Below are positions 1-8,202 of a stretch of DNA of 64,000 bases, one piece after another. The position numbers were made by a program, and so were the translations under genes. Origin of the DNA: UBA2402 sp037139735 (GTDB taxonomy: Bacteria; Planctomycetota; Phycisphaerae; Phycisphaerales; UBA1924); contig JBAXFU010000004.1 in NCBI GenBank assembly GCA_037139735.1, positions 9,827-73,826 on the forward strand, read 5' to 3'. The notes beneath the pieces are model-generated. The model was not told where the DNA came from and did no database searches. It saw nothing but the letters and a program-made list of their open reading frames with translations. Every line of letters begins with the position of its first letter. Position 1 is the first letter of the stretch.

Positions 1-180
1 GCGAGGGTCCTCCCGAGCGAACGCGCGCACGTCCGGCGCCTCGAGGTTGACGTACGGCAGCTTCGGGAACACGCCGCGGCAGAGCGTGGACTTGCCCGAC
101 TGACGCGGTCCGGTCAGCGTCACGGCCGGGAACCGCCGGGCCGCCTTGCGGAGCAGTGGAGTGAGGTCGCGGTCGATCAT
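1..180 (-). CDS. AAA-family ATPase, N-terminal part (cut by window edge)
   Basis: The reverse strand is open from the ATG at 178-180 to the window edge, giving the first 60 residues of a protein that continues outside. It begins MIDRDLTPLLRKAARRF and then has a P-loop, TGPRQSGKST (about residues 24-33), followed by 'LPYVNLEAPDVRAFAREDPR'. This arrangement is typical of the AAA_14/DUF4143 ATPases, standalone proteins often found in variable genome regions and sometimes discussed as toxin-antitoxin or fitness-neutral ATPases. Only the ATP-binding start is visible, so the DUF4143 C-terminal domain is inferred. The start codon is the first ATG after an AT-richer stretch at 190-250 that could hold its promoter. 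Confidence 0.75.
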   Translation of the reverse strand, partial: MIDRDLTPLLRKAARRFPAVTLTGPRQSGKSTLCRGVFPKLPYVNLEAPDVRAFAREDPR

Positions 181-761
181 GAGTCTCAACGGTAGTGCAC
201 ATATCGGCTAAATCAAATTGCAACTTTTAATCAGCCGAAGATCAAGAAAGGGCCGTCGGCGGCTGTTCGGGGTCGAAACGGTGCCGGCCTTGGCCGTCAA
301 GCCGCTGTCGGAGCGATGCTGGCGCGCAGCCGCGGGGGTTGCCATCACGCGACGCCTTCCTGCTCGCGACGTCAGGGACATGGCTCATGCTCCCAGACCG
401 TCCCGGGCCGGGCGTTGCGGCGCCGGGGAGTCGCATGAGTCTCGCGAGCACCGGTGGCGAGCCACCTTCGTGGCACTCCTCGCCGGGCGACTGTCGCCGG
501 GCGAGGCCCGATGCGTGCTCGGCGCGGGATGGAGCGTGGGCCGCAAGAATCGCTCGCTCACGCCCGTCCGCTCGCCCGAGGCGACGCTGGGTCACAAGCT
601 CGCCGACGGCGGTGGCGAAAGGCAAGCCGGCCGGCGCATCGCGAGCCGGCGATGAAAGACCCGAGTGGCGTGCCGCCGCATGGTTCGACCGGTTGCGCTA
701 CCGTTTCGACCAGGGACAGTCGGTTTCGAAACGCCGCGCCGATCACGAGGGAGCCATCGCG
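181..761. other. intergenic stretch, no gene recognised
   Basis: Several overlapping open frames cross this 581-base stretch on both strands, but they have arginine- and alanine-rich shadow composition and no recognisable domain. The segment 190-250 is unusually AT-rich for the window and contains an imperfect inverted repeat (CGGCT near 204-208 and AGCCG near 233-237). That fits a promoter or operator for the ATPase read leftward. The rest shows nothing I can name. Confidence 0.4.
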
Positions 762-1538
762 TTGAACTCGCACATCACGCCGGAGATCCGCTGGGACGCG
801 TCGGCCCTCGAGGCTGACCCTGTCGAACTCGCCAAGGCCTTCAATCGCAGCATCCACGGGCTGGCCAAGCGGCTTCCCGCCGCGGCTCGGGCGCGGTTCG
901 TGATGGCCCTCGACTCCGAGCTCTACGGGCAGCTCGGCGAGGCCGCCATCGCCCTGTCGCGCGAGCAGGGCGACGGGCTGCACCCCAAGCACCGCATTCT
1001 CCGCTACCACGACTTCTTCGTCGAGCGGATCGGCAAGGGCGAGCGCGTGATCGACCTGGGCAGCGGCGTCGGGGCGTTGGCGGTGTCGATCGCGGCCAAG
1101 AGCGGGGCGAGGGTGCACGGCATCGACTGGACGCAACGCAACGTCGAGACTTCGCGGATGGCGGCGGCCGCCGCGGGGGTCGAGGCGACCTGCACCTTCG
1201 AGGTGGGCGACATCACGCTCGCGCGTGCGGAGGGGCGATTCGACGTCGTCGTCCTCTCGAACGTGCTCGAGCACATCGACGACCGCGAGCGGCGGCTCTC
1301 GATGTGGCGAGACTGGTACGAACCCCGTCGCATGCTCGTCCGCGTGCCGTCGTTCGAGCGCGATTGGCGGGTGCCGTACAAGAAGGAGCTGGGCGTCGAG
1401 TGGCGGTGCGATCCGACGCACTGCACCGAGTACACGCAGGACCAGCTCAAGCGCGAACTCGCGGACGCGGGCTACCGCGTCACCGAGTGCCAGGCCATGT
1501 GGGGCGAGTGGTGGTGCCAGGCCGAGCGGCGGTGGTGA
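762..1538 (+). CDS. class I SAM-dependent methyltransferase
   Basis: Predicted 258-residue methyltransferase. The glycine-rich SAM-binding motif I is VIDLGSGVGALA, followed by the acidic 'GIDWTQRNVE' loop at the end of strand 2 and the 'DVVVLSNVLEHI' motif that in UbiG/COQ5-like enzymes precedes the catalytic region. The substrate cannot be told from the sequence. I chose the TTG at 762 because a purine-rich AGGGAG sequence lies just upstream and homology-like sequence begins here. The open frame extends back to 339, but that extension looks non-coding. It converges with the lipoprotein gene, whose stop lies only 4 bases beyond this stop. Confidence 0.8.
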   Translation: MNSHITPEIRWDASALEADPVELAKAFNRSIHGLAKRLPAAARARFVMALDSELYGQLGEAAIALSREQGDGLHPKHRILRYHDFFVERIGKGERVIDLGSGVGALAVSIAAKSGARVHGIDWTQRNVETSRMAAAAAGVEATCTFEVGDITLARAEGRFDVVVLSNVLEHIDDRERRLSMWRDWYEPRRMLVRVPSFERDWRVPYKKELGVEWRCDPTHCTEYTQDQLKRELADAGYRVTECQAMWGEWWCQAERRW

Positions 1539-1542
1539 GCGA

Positions 1543-2088
1543 TCACTTGACGCGCGTCACGACGTCGCTGGCGAACAGGCTTCGCGTGCCGTCCGGGCGG
1601 CCCGACTCTCCCTTGAAGGTCCAGCGGTCGGCATCGAGCCGCGTGAAGGTGTTGTAAAAAGGGCCGTCGGGATAGTCGAAGACGAACTCGATGGAATCGC
1701 CGGTGCGCGTGCCCCGGCCGATGGCCGACGCGCCCGCGCCGAAGGAGTCGCACCAGTGGGCGACGTACTCGCCCGCGGCTCCGGCCTTGCCTTCGTCGCG
1801 GCCCACCATGACCATGGCCTGGTACGGTCGGCCCGCCGTCGTGCTCCACATGTGCATGCGGATGAACGCGCCGTCGACCACGCTCTCGACCCGCATGTCG
1901 TTGGTCACGTGCTCGCCCCTGATCGACCGATCGATGTGCCACGTGCCCATCATCGACCGCAGCAAGGGGTCTGCGACCTCGGGTGGGTACACCTTGCAGA
2001 AGGGTTCGCGCGAGGCGCATCCGGGGGCGGCGATGGTGGCGAGCAGACATGCGGCCGCCACGGGGCGGAGCCATGGAGTATTCGGCAT
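1543..2088 (-). CDS. lipoprotein, DUF1579-like / lipocalin-like
   Basis: 181-residue protein with a lipoprotein signal: MPNTPWLRPVAAACLLATIA followed by a cysteine at residue 24 (APGC). The mature part starts with 'LLRSMMGTWHIDRSIRG', continues with strands ending in 'MRVESVVDGAFIRMHMWS' and 'YQAMVMVGRDE', and ends 'DRWTFKGESGRPDG'. The order (G-x-W, then V-D-G, then strands about mass or activity of the sample) resembles DUF1579 and other small beta-barrel lipocalin-like proteins. I infer an exported ligand-binding or unknown role. The frame is open upstream to 2184, but the ATG at 2088 gives a proper signal peptide. Confidence 0.65.
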   Translation of the reverse strand: MPNTPWLRPVAAACLLATIAAPGCASREPFCKVYPPEVADPLLRSMMGTWHIDRSIRGEHVTNDMRVESVVDGAFIRMHMWSTTAGRPYQAMVMVGRDEGKAGAAGEYVAHWCDSFGAGASAIGRGTRTGDSIEFVFDYPDGPFYNTFTRLDADRWTFKGESGRPDGTRSLFASDVVTRVK

Positions 2089-2201
2089 GTCGGGAGCGTA
2101 TCGACCCCGGCAACGCGGCAATGCGGGAGCTTTGCTCGTGGCAGGGCCGCGCGGACGCGGGACACCATGACGCTCTTCACGCACCAGCGAGAGGGCACTT
2201 C

Positions 2202-2435
2202 ATGAATCGCGACCGCACCACGTCATCCGTTCGAGGGCCGGAGCCGCAGGAAGTCGATCCCGTCGAACGGTGGGAGGACGAAGGGGGCTCCTCCGCCGCC
2301 GGACACGTGCCGCGGGGCTCTGCGCCGTGGCGAGACGGAGTGGACGCGGCGCTTCGGCGCGCCGTGCAACCCCGGCTCGCGGCTCGTCCCGACCCGGCGC
2401 GACTTCCTCCCGGACGTCCGACGACGCAGCGATGA
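2202..2435 (+). CDS. possible small protein, unknown
   Basis: A 77-residue frame beginning at the ATG at 2202, preceded by GAGAGG. The first half reads MNRDRTTSSVRG and then EVDPVERWEDEGG, a phrase with protein-like composition. The second half is arginine/proline-rich and looks like frame noise. It may be a short real gene, or the remains of one, because gene debris lies immediately downstream. I do not recognise a family. Confidence 0.25.
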   Translation: MNRDRTTSSVRGPEPQEVDPVERWEDEGGSSAAGHVPRGSAPWRDGVDAALRRAVQPRLAARPDPARLPPGRPTTQR

Positions 2436-2467
2436 TCTGCCTCCCGATCGTCGTTGCTTCCGACTCC

Positions 2468-2738
2468 AGGGAGATGGATCTCAAGGATCCCGAGGAGAAC
2501 TTCGGGCCTCGCATGATCCGCGATGCGGCGGAACGGACGGGCGACGCCGTGGGCGACGGCACCAGCACGGCCACCATGCGAGTTCCCGGTCGTGCACGAG
2601 ACGGATCCCGTGGAGGCGGCGATCGGGTCGATGCGTTCGATGGGGTGCTCGGCGGCGGTCGTGCTGCGAGATGGACGGCTGGCGGGGTTGGTGACCGCCG
2701 CAGGAATCGCCGAAATGGCGGGGCTCGACAGGCCGTGA
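2468..2738 (+). pseudogene. GroEL-like fragment joined to CBS-domain fragment
   Basis: Two recognisable protein pieces lie back to back in different frames. From 2468 to 2578 the frame reads REMDLKDPEENFGPRMI and then RDAAERTGDAVGDGTSTATM. This follows the chaperonin GroEL signature around the ATP-binding loop (REIELEDKFENMGAQMV..., AGDGTTTATV), including the GDGT core. Four bases later, in another frame from 2583 to 2738, there is a CBS-domain half: HETDPVEAAIGSMRSMGCSA followed by VVLRDGRLAGLVTAAGIAEM and a stop. Neither piece has a plausible start or the rest of its domain. I read this as decayed or recombined gene remnants and not as a working gene. A frameshifted fusion is less likely. 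Confidence 0.6.
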
Positions 2739-2823
2739 TCGGGGAAGTCTTCCGCTTGGGTTTGACGCGAGCGGCGGCCATCATGGACGTGGAACCTCGC
2801 GAAGGCGAACACAGGAGGATTCA

Positions 2824-3624
2824 ATGAAGCGTCAGCCAGCCGTCATCATCGTCGCGTCGCTCGCCGGCATCTTCACCATGGTCGGGGCGGACGCGTCGAC
2901 CACGCGTGCCGGACAGCCCGAGTCCACGCCGCCGCCGCCGCCTCCGGCCGATGGACAACCGGCCGACGCGATGAGCAACGTGCCGCTCGGATTGATTCCT
3001 GTGGAACGCGAGATGCTCTTCCGGCTCGACGACGACGCCTTCGATCATGTCACCCGCGCCAGGGAGTTGTACCGAAAGCGACAGGCGTGGGAGGCGATCG
3101 GGCATCTCCGCCGCGCGGGATGGATCTTCGGTTTGATCGAGCATGCGGCCCGCAACCAGCCTCCGAGCGACTCGACGGCGCAGGACGCAGACCAGCGGTT
3201 CGAGAAACTCTCCCAAGACTGCGAACGTCACGCCGTGGAGGGCGATCGCGACTTCGACCGTCGCCTGATGGAGATTCACCTGGCGATGGCGAACCTGATG
3301 CACGATCGGGCGCACGCGGCGTGGTCTGATCGACGCGGACGCGAGGCGGGGTACTGCCTCCGCAGCGCGGCCAGACACGTCGATTTCGCGGCGGCGTACG
3401 TCGGTTCGGAAATGGACCGGCCGCTCAAGGCGCTCATCCAGGGCGCGAGGGTCTCGGGCGGCAAGATCGTGGGCGACACCGGCTGGACGTTCGAGGATGT
3501 CGAGAAGGGCTTGCAGGCCATCGATGCCGGGCTTGCGTGGGTGAATCGACAGGCGGAGGCATCGGCCCCCAAGCACGTCGAGCAGGCCGTGCCGCCCTCG
3601 CCGCGGCCCGAGGGCAGTCGCTAG
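2824..3624 (+). CDS. exported protein of unknown function
   Basis: 266-residue protein with a strong ribosome binding site (AGGAGG six bases before the ATG). It starts with a signal peptide, MKRQPAVIIVASLAGIFTMV, followed by a proline-rich linker (residues about 36-45, seven prolines in a row or nearly so). The mature part is alpha-helical and charged, with phrases such as 'RARELYRKRQAWEAIGHLRRAG' broken over two helices, and later 'GYCLRSAARHVDFAAAYVG'. It may be a helical-bundle or TPR-like periplasmic protein, but no family motif is certain. It stands alone, downstream of the gene remnants and 85 bases before the next small gene. Confidence 0.65.
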   Translation: MKRQPAVIIVASLAGIFTMVGADASTTRAGQPESTPPPPPPADGQPADAMSNVPLGLIPVEREMLFRLDDDAFDHVTRARELYRKRQAWEAIGHLRRAGWIFGLIEHAARNQPPSDSTAQDADQRFEKLSQDCERHAVEGDRDFDRRLMEIHLAMANLMHDRAHAAWSDRRGREAGYCLRSAARHVDFAAAYVGSEMDRPLKALIQGARVSGGKIVGDTGWTFEDVEKGLQAIDAGLAWVNRQAEASAPKHVEQAVPPSPRPEGSR

Positions 3625-3709
3625 ACCTCGGGGGGCTCGGTCCGACATGCGTCATCGTCAATGCTGGCGAGCGTCCCGAGGCGACGTCGGCCCTTCAAGG
3701 AGTTGAGCC

Positions 3710-3985
3710 ATGGGAATGTGCACGCGAGACATCGCGAAAGTCTTGACCGGCGTGGCCCTGAACGAGGTGGTCGGCCACTGGTGGCTCGGCACGATCGGCA
3801 CGAGGTTTCTGCCGCTGGACTTCGGCTGGTTCACGTTCACGCGAGAGGCCAACTGGGTCGCCATGGGCGCGTGGCCGCTTGTCGCGGCGGCGTGCGCGTG
3901 GCTGGCGTGGCGTCGGGTCGAACCACAGGCTTCGGTCCGGGCCGTCGTCGCGGCCCGGGCAGCGTCGGCGACAACGGGTTCATGA
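3710..3985 (+). CDS. small membrane protein, unknown
   Basis: 91-residue protein with a good ribosome binding site, AAGGAG at 3697-3702, seven bases before the ATG. The sequence starts MGMCTRDIAKVLTGVALNE, then has an aromatic stretch (VVGHWWLGTIG, FGWFTFT) and one clear membrane helix, WVAMGAWPLVAAACAWLAW, followed by basic residues. The N-terminal half could form a second amphipathic or membrane helix. No family is recognised. The clean Shine-Dalgarno sequence and aromatic-rich composition support a real gene. Confidence 0.55.
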   Translation: MGMCTRDIAKVLTGVALNEVVGHWWLGTIGTRFLPLDFGWFTFTREANWVAMGAWPLVAAACAWLAWRRVEPQASVRAVVAARAASATTGS

Positions 3986-4387
3986 CGCCTTTGGGTGGGT
4001 CTTCGCGGCGTCGGAGGCAACCCCGGTCGGCGCGTGAGAGGGTGAGCGGGGGCGTCATTGGGCCTCCCGCGGCTTGGTCGTGATGTCTGCCGTGATGGAG
4101 TTGTCGGGCCCGAGGTCCTTGTCGCAACAAGGCTTGAGCCGAGGTATCGGCACGGCGGGAGCTGTCGCAGGGTCTTCCATGCTCCCCGAGGGGTTCGTGC
4201 GGCGGTTCGATGAGGGAGTGAGGTCGTCGCCGGGCCGATCGGACGTCGGGCTTCGAGGCCATCCAACGCGTCGTCGCGGCGTGACGGGAGGTTTCTGCAT
4301 CAGCATGCCTTGAAGTGCAATCGGAAGATCGGTGGAGCGTTCGTCCCGAGGGACGATCATTCCTCGAGCACTTTCAGGGACGAAGCT
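3986..4387. other. intergenic stretch, no convincing gene
   Basis: About 400 bases without a supported gene. On the reverse strand a short frame from 4180 down to 4055 (41 residues, ending 'DNSITADITTKPREAQ') has protein-like composition, but its only purine-rich sequence (GGGGAG) sits one base from the ATG, too close to act normally. On the forward strand nothing matches a known family. The promoter of the YHYH-domain gene should lie in the last 100 bases. Confidence 0.35.
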
Positions 4388-6427
4388 ATGCGGAACACGA
4401 CTCTCGCTCCGTTGATCATGGCCGCCGCGACAGCATCCGGGTCATTGACGATGCCCGTGGCGGCCCATCCGCCTGAGGCCGCCGGCGGGAGCGAGGTCCG
4501 GCACCGACACGCGGATCCCGCCACGATGCGGAACTGGACCAACGTGCGGACCGGCGAGGTCGTTCGGGGTGCGTTCCTCGCCTCCCGCGGCGATTCGGTC
4601 AGGATCGAGCGGGAGAACGGCGATGTCGTCAGTTTCGACGTCGCCGAACTCGCCACGGCCGATCAAGCCGAAGTGGAGCGCCGGGCGGCCGAGGTGAAGG
4701 CGATCAACGAGCAAATCGTGGCGGCGGCGCTCCAACCCGCCGCGACGAAGGCTCCGGCCAAGCCTGCGGCGGACCGGCCGATGCAGACGATCCCCTTCGA
4801 TTCCTTCGCGCCCTTCGTCAAGACCCGATGGGACGACCGTTGGCTGTACATCGAGGGCGATGGGTTGCCCCACGCGCCGGCGGCGCATCCGATGATGGTC
4901 GGCATCACGGCGTGGCAGCAGCAAGTGCCGCTCCCGCAGGCCTACTCCGGTGACAACGCGTGGCAGGTGCCGCTCAAGCCCGAGTTGGCGGACAAGCCGG
5001 TTTCCGCCAAGGAGCAGTTGTTCCGCGGCGCGATCGCGATCGCCGCCAACGGCATTCCAATCTTCAACCCCATCAAGAACGACGGCCGGACCGACACGTT
5101 CCTCGCGGGCGAGTTGGATGAGTTCGGCGGACACTGCGGGCGGGGTGATGATTACCACTACCACGTCGCCCCTCTGGCCCTCCAGAAGGTGCTGGGGAAG
5201 GACCAGCCCTTGGCCTACGCGCTCGACGGGTTTCCGATCTACGGATACTTCGATCCCGCGGCCAAGAAGGGCGACGACAAGTGCTGTCCGCTCGGCGGCG
5301 TCGAGAAACTCGACTGGATGAACGGCCACTTCGCCGCCCCGGCCGCGGGGGCCGAGCCCGGGACCAAGGGCGTGTATCACTATCACGCGACCGCGACCTA
5401 CCCGTACATCAACGGAGGCTTGCGAGGCAAGGTGACGGTGAAGGAGGACCAGATCGATCCGCAGCCGCGAGCGAGTTCGCCGCGACCGGCGCTGCCGCCG
5501 CTGCGAGGGGCGAGGATCACGGGATTCACCCGCGACGACGAGCAGAAGAAGATGACGGTGACGTACCTGCTGGGCGGGAAGGCCCACTCGGTGTCGTACG
5601 CCATCGCCGCCGACGGTGCAGTGCGGTTCACCTTCACCGACGGCGACGGCACGCAGACGACCGAGACGTACCGTGGTCGCGAACGCGGCGGCAAAGGCGA
5701 CCGTCCGCCGCGGGACCGCGAGGGGCGGCAGCCCCGAGGCGATCGTGGCCGCGACGATCGCCCGCCCGGCGACGACCGCCCGCCGCCGCGAGAGGACCGT
5801 CCCCCGGGTGACGACCGTCCGCCCCCGCGCGATGGACAGCAGCGTCGGCCGCGTCGTGACGACCCGCCGCCCGCTCGTCCTGACGACGAGCGGCCCGTCG
5901 CGGCCCCGTCCGGCACGCTGCGGCTCACCAGTTCGGCGGTGGCCAACGGCGGCGCGTTGCCTGCGGAGTTCAGCGGCGACGGCGAGGGGGCCACGTTGCC
6001 GCTCTCGTGGACGGGGGCGCCCGAGGGGACCAAGAGCTACGCCATCATCATGGACCACACCGATCGCGACGGCGTGATCAAGACCTACTGGACTCTGTAC
6101 GACATCCCCGGCGACGTCACGGCCCTGACGAAGAACGTGAAGGGAGTCGGCAAGCTCGGAGCGACGTGGAAGCGAGGCGAGACGTACGTGACGCCTCACT
6201 CCGCGGGGCGTGGCACCTTCACCTATACGCTTCACCTCTACGCGTTGTCCGCTCCGCCGGGCCTTGCCTTCCCGGGAGGCTCCGTGACCCGCGAGTCGCT
6301 GCTGGCGAAGATCAAGGACATCACACTCGGGACGGCCGACCTTCGGGTGACCTACAAACGGCTCGACAGCGGCGGCGAGGAGCCTCGCCCCCGTGACGGA
6401 CATGACGGACGTGACGGCGGACGTTGA
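4388..6427 (+). CDS. secreted SHD1-YHYH-PEBP fusion protein
   Basis: 679-residue exported multidomain protein. A signal peptide (residues 1-26) is followed by an SHD1-like domain (about 48-105: RNWTNVRTGEVVRGAFLAS, then an E/N-G-D-V pattern), common in planctomycete surface proteins. A YHYH domain spans about 155-352, with the two defining motifs YHYH at 256-259 and 330-333 and the phrase ALDGFPIYGY. After a low-complexity linker (about 430-505) comes a PEBP/YbhB-like domain (about 510-665: LPLSWTGAPEGTKSYAIIMD, TYTLHLYALSAP). The linker contains a tandem 13-residue unit, DRPPGDDRPPPR(E/D), at 457-481. YHYH domains have no settled function; PEBP domains bind anionic ligands. I chose the ATG at 4388 because it gives the signal peptide. 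The frame is open from 4310. Confidence 0.8.
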   Translation: MRNTTLAPLIMAAATASGSLTMPVAAHPPEAAGGSEVRHRHADPATMRNWTNVRTGEVVRGAFLASRGDSVRIERENGDVVSFDVAELATADQAEVERRAAEVKAINEQIVAAALQPAATKAPAKPAADRPMQTIPFDSFAPFVKTRWDDRWLYIEGDGLPHAPAAHPMMVGITAWQQQVPLPQAYSGDNAWQVPLKPELADKPVSAKEQLFRGAIAIAANGIPIFNPIKNDGRTDTFLAGELDEFGGHCGRGDDYHYHVAPLALQKVLGKDQPLAYALDGFPIYGYFDPAAKKGDDKCCPLGGVEKLDWMNGHFAAPAAGAEPGTKGVYHYHATATYPYINGGLRGKVTVKEDQIDPQPRASSPRPALPPLRGARITGFTRDDEQKKMTVTYLLGGKAHSVSYAIAADGAVRFTFTDGDGTQTTETYRGRERGGKGDRPPRDREGRQPRGDRGRDDRPPGDDRPPPREDRPPGDDRPPPRDGQQRRPRRDDPPPARPDDERPVAAPSGTLRLTSSAVANGGALPAEFSGDGEGATLPLSWTGAPEGTKSYAIIMDHTDRDGVIKTYWTLYDIPGDVTALTKNVKGVGKLGATWKRGETYVTPHSAGRGTFTYTLHLYALSAPPGLAFPGGSVTRESLLAKIKDITLGTADLRVTYKRLDSGGEEPRPRDGHDGRDGGR

Positions 6428-6492
6428 GTCGCCTGTTTCCGCGTGTGATGTCGTTTCCACGCACATGAGCCCGGTTCGCGAACGTCAGCACC

Positions 6493-8202
6493 ATGATCCC
6501 AGTCATTCCATCGATCCTCGTCGCCTGTGCCGTGATGTCGATCGGCCTGCCCGCTTCGTCGGCCCAGCCGCAGTCTTCGCCTTCGTCCAACCCGGCCGAC
6601 TCGGCCAGGCCTCGGGGGCGTGACGGCCAACCGGGCGGAGGCGGTCGCGGGAGGGAAGGCGGCCGCGGCCTGCTCTCGGAGATGAACACGTTCAAGACCG
6701 ATGTTCCGGCGCATTCGCGGAACATCATTCTCGTCCGTCCGACGCACGACTCGATGACCGTCAGCGTCGTGAGCAATGGCGGCGAGGTGGGGTACGTCGA
6801 ATGGGCCAAGGCGCCCTCGGCCGGCAGCCCGGCGGACGTGACGGAGTTTCCGCAGCGATCCAAGGCGGAGACGCTCAAGCCCGGCGAACCCCTCAATGTC
6901 GTCCTCGAAGGATTGTCGTCGGGGAACCGCTACGCCTATCGATGGCGGAGCAAGGCCGTCGGCTCGTCGGCCGAGGCGCCCTTCGAGATCGACACAACCC
7001 GCTTCTTCGTCACCCCGCCCCCGATCGGCGGGGGCGCGACGGGATCGCGGACCTTCAACTTCTCGATCATCGCCGATTCGCATCTCGATCCGGCCATGAC
7101 GCCTTTGGTGTACGAGCAGGCGTTGCTCGATGCGCTCAAGGGCGGGGCGGCGTTCCACGTCGACCTGGGCGACACCTTCATGACCGACAAGCGAGGTCGA
7201 GACTTCCAGGGAGCGTTCCCGCAGTACGTGGCGCAGCGGTACTACTTCGGGCGGTTGTGCCACTCGGCGCCCCTCTTCATGGTGCTGGGCAACCATGACG
7301 GCGAGGCCGGATACGCCGCCAGGGGCGAAGGCAACATCGCCGCGTGGTCGTACGGGAACCGCACGCGGCTCTTCCCGCCGCCGGTCATCGAGACGGGGCC
7401 CGGGGCGATGTACACCGGGCGCACCTCGATGAAGGATGGGGCCGGCGCCCACTATTACGAGTTCACGTGGGGTGATGCGAAGATCATCGTGCTCGATCCA
7501 TTCTGGTTCACCGTCGATCGCCCGCGTGGCGGCGGCGGCGGGAGGGGAGGCACCCAGGACGCGGACGTCGTCAACACCGACGACAACTGGAGTCGCACGC
7601 TGGGCAAGGAGCAGTACGACTGGCTGACGCGCACGCTCGAGACCTCGACGGCCGCGTACAAGTTCGTCTTCATTCATCACCTCGTGGGCGGTCTGGGCCG
7701 CGCCGTTCGCGGCGGCATGGAGTCGTCGGTCTACTTCGAGTGGGGTGGGCAGAACGCCGACGGGTCTTCGGGGTTCGCGGCCCGCAGGCCCGGGTGGGCG
7801 ATGCCCATTCATGACCTGCTCGTGAAGCACCATGTCGCCGCGGTATTCCACGGGCACGACCATCTGTATGTCCATGCCGAGCGCGACGGCCTGATCTATC
7901 AATGCGTGCCGCAACCGGGCAACCTTCGTGGCAACACGCGTGCGGCGGAGATGTACGGCTACAAGGCCGGCACGATTCTGGGCAGTCCCGGCTACCTGCG
8001 GGTGTCGGTGACGCCGGAGAAGGCGACGGTCGCGTTCGTGCGGTCGGCGTTGCCCGAGGGACAGGCGGAGGAAGGCGGTCGCGGGGGCCGCGGCGGCCGG
8101 GACGGACGCGAGGCCGCCCGCGAGGCCAATGGCGACATCGTTCGTTCGTACGACATCAAGCCCGCGAAGGCGGGCCCGACTTCGGGCAAGGAGGCGCATT
8201 GA
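6493..8202 (+). CDS. secreted metallophosphoesterase (purple-acid-phosphatase-like)
   Basis: 569-residue calcineurin-type phosphoesterase with an N-terminal signal peptide (1-24) and a Gly/Arg-rich linker (38-60). An Fn3-like N-terminal domain (about 70-175), typical of purple acid phosphatases, precedes the catalytic core. Metal ligands are all present: D195-x-H197 (IADSHLD), G226-D227 (VDLGD), N267-H268-D269 (LGNHDG), H395-H396 (FVFIHH) and H453-G-H455-D-H457. The substrate is unknown; phosphomonoesters or diesters outside the cytoplasm are likely. A second Gly/Arg-rich tract lies near the C-terminus. The stop overlaps the next start (TGATG at 8200-8204), so the following protein is translationally coupled. 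Confidence 0.88.
   Translation: MIPVIPSILVACAVMSIGLPASSAQPQSSPSSNPADSARPRGRDGQPGGGGRGREGGRGLLSEMNTFKTDVPAHSRNIILVRPTHDSMTVSVVSNGGEVGYVEWAKAPSAGSPADVTEFPQRSKAETLKPGEPLNVVLEGLSSGNRYAYRWRSKAVGSSAEAPFEIDTTRFFVTPPPIGGGATGSRTFNFSIIADSHLDPAMTPLVYEQALLDALKGGAAFHVDLGDTFMTDKRGRDFQGAFPQYVAQRYYFGRLCHSAPLFMVLGNHDGEAGYAARGEGNIAAWSYGNRTRLFPPPVIETGPGAMYTGRTSMKDGAGAHYYEFTWGDAKIIVLDPFWFTVDRPRGGGGGRGGTQDADVVNTDDNWSRTLGKEQYDWLTRTLETSTAAYKFVFIHHLVGGLGRAVRGGMESSVYFEWGGQNADGSSGFAARRPGWAMPIHDLLVKHHVAAVFHGHDHLYVHAERDGLIYQCVPQPGNLRGNTRAAEMYGYKAGTILGSPGYLRVSVTPEKATVAFVRSALPEGQAEEGGRGGRGGRDGREAAREANGDIVRSYDIKPAKAGPTSGKEAH

Noticed and set aside
218..655. Open frames at the left edge
   Set aside because: Both strands are open at once, with Arg/Ala-rich composition and no motif; no start site supports any of them.
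4055..4180. Small reverse-strand gene of 41 codons
   Set aside because: Protein-like ending, but its purine-rich site is one base from the ATG and no homologue is recognised; kept only as a remark.
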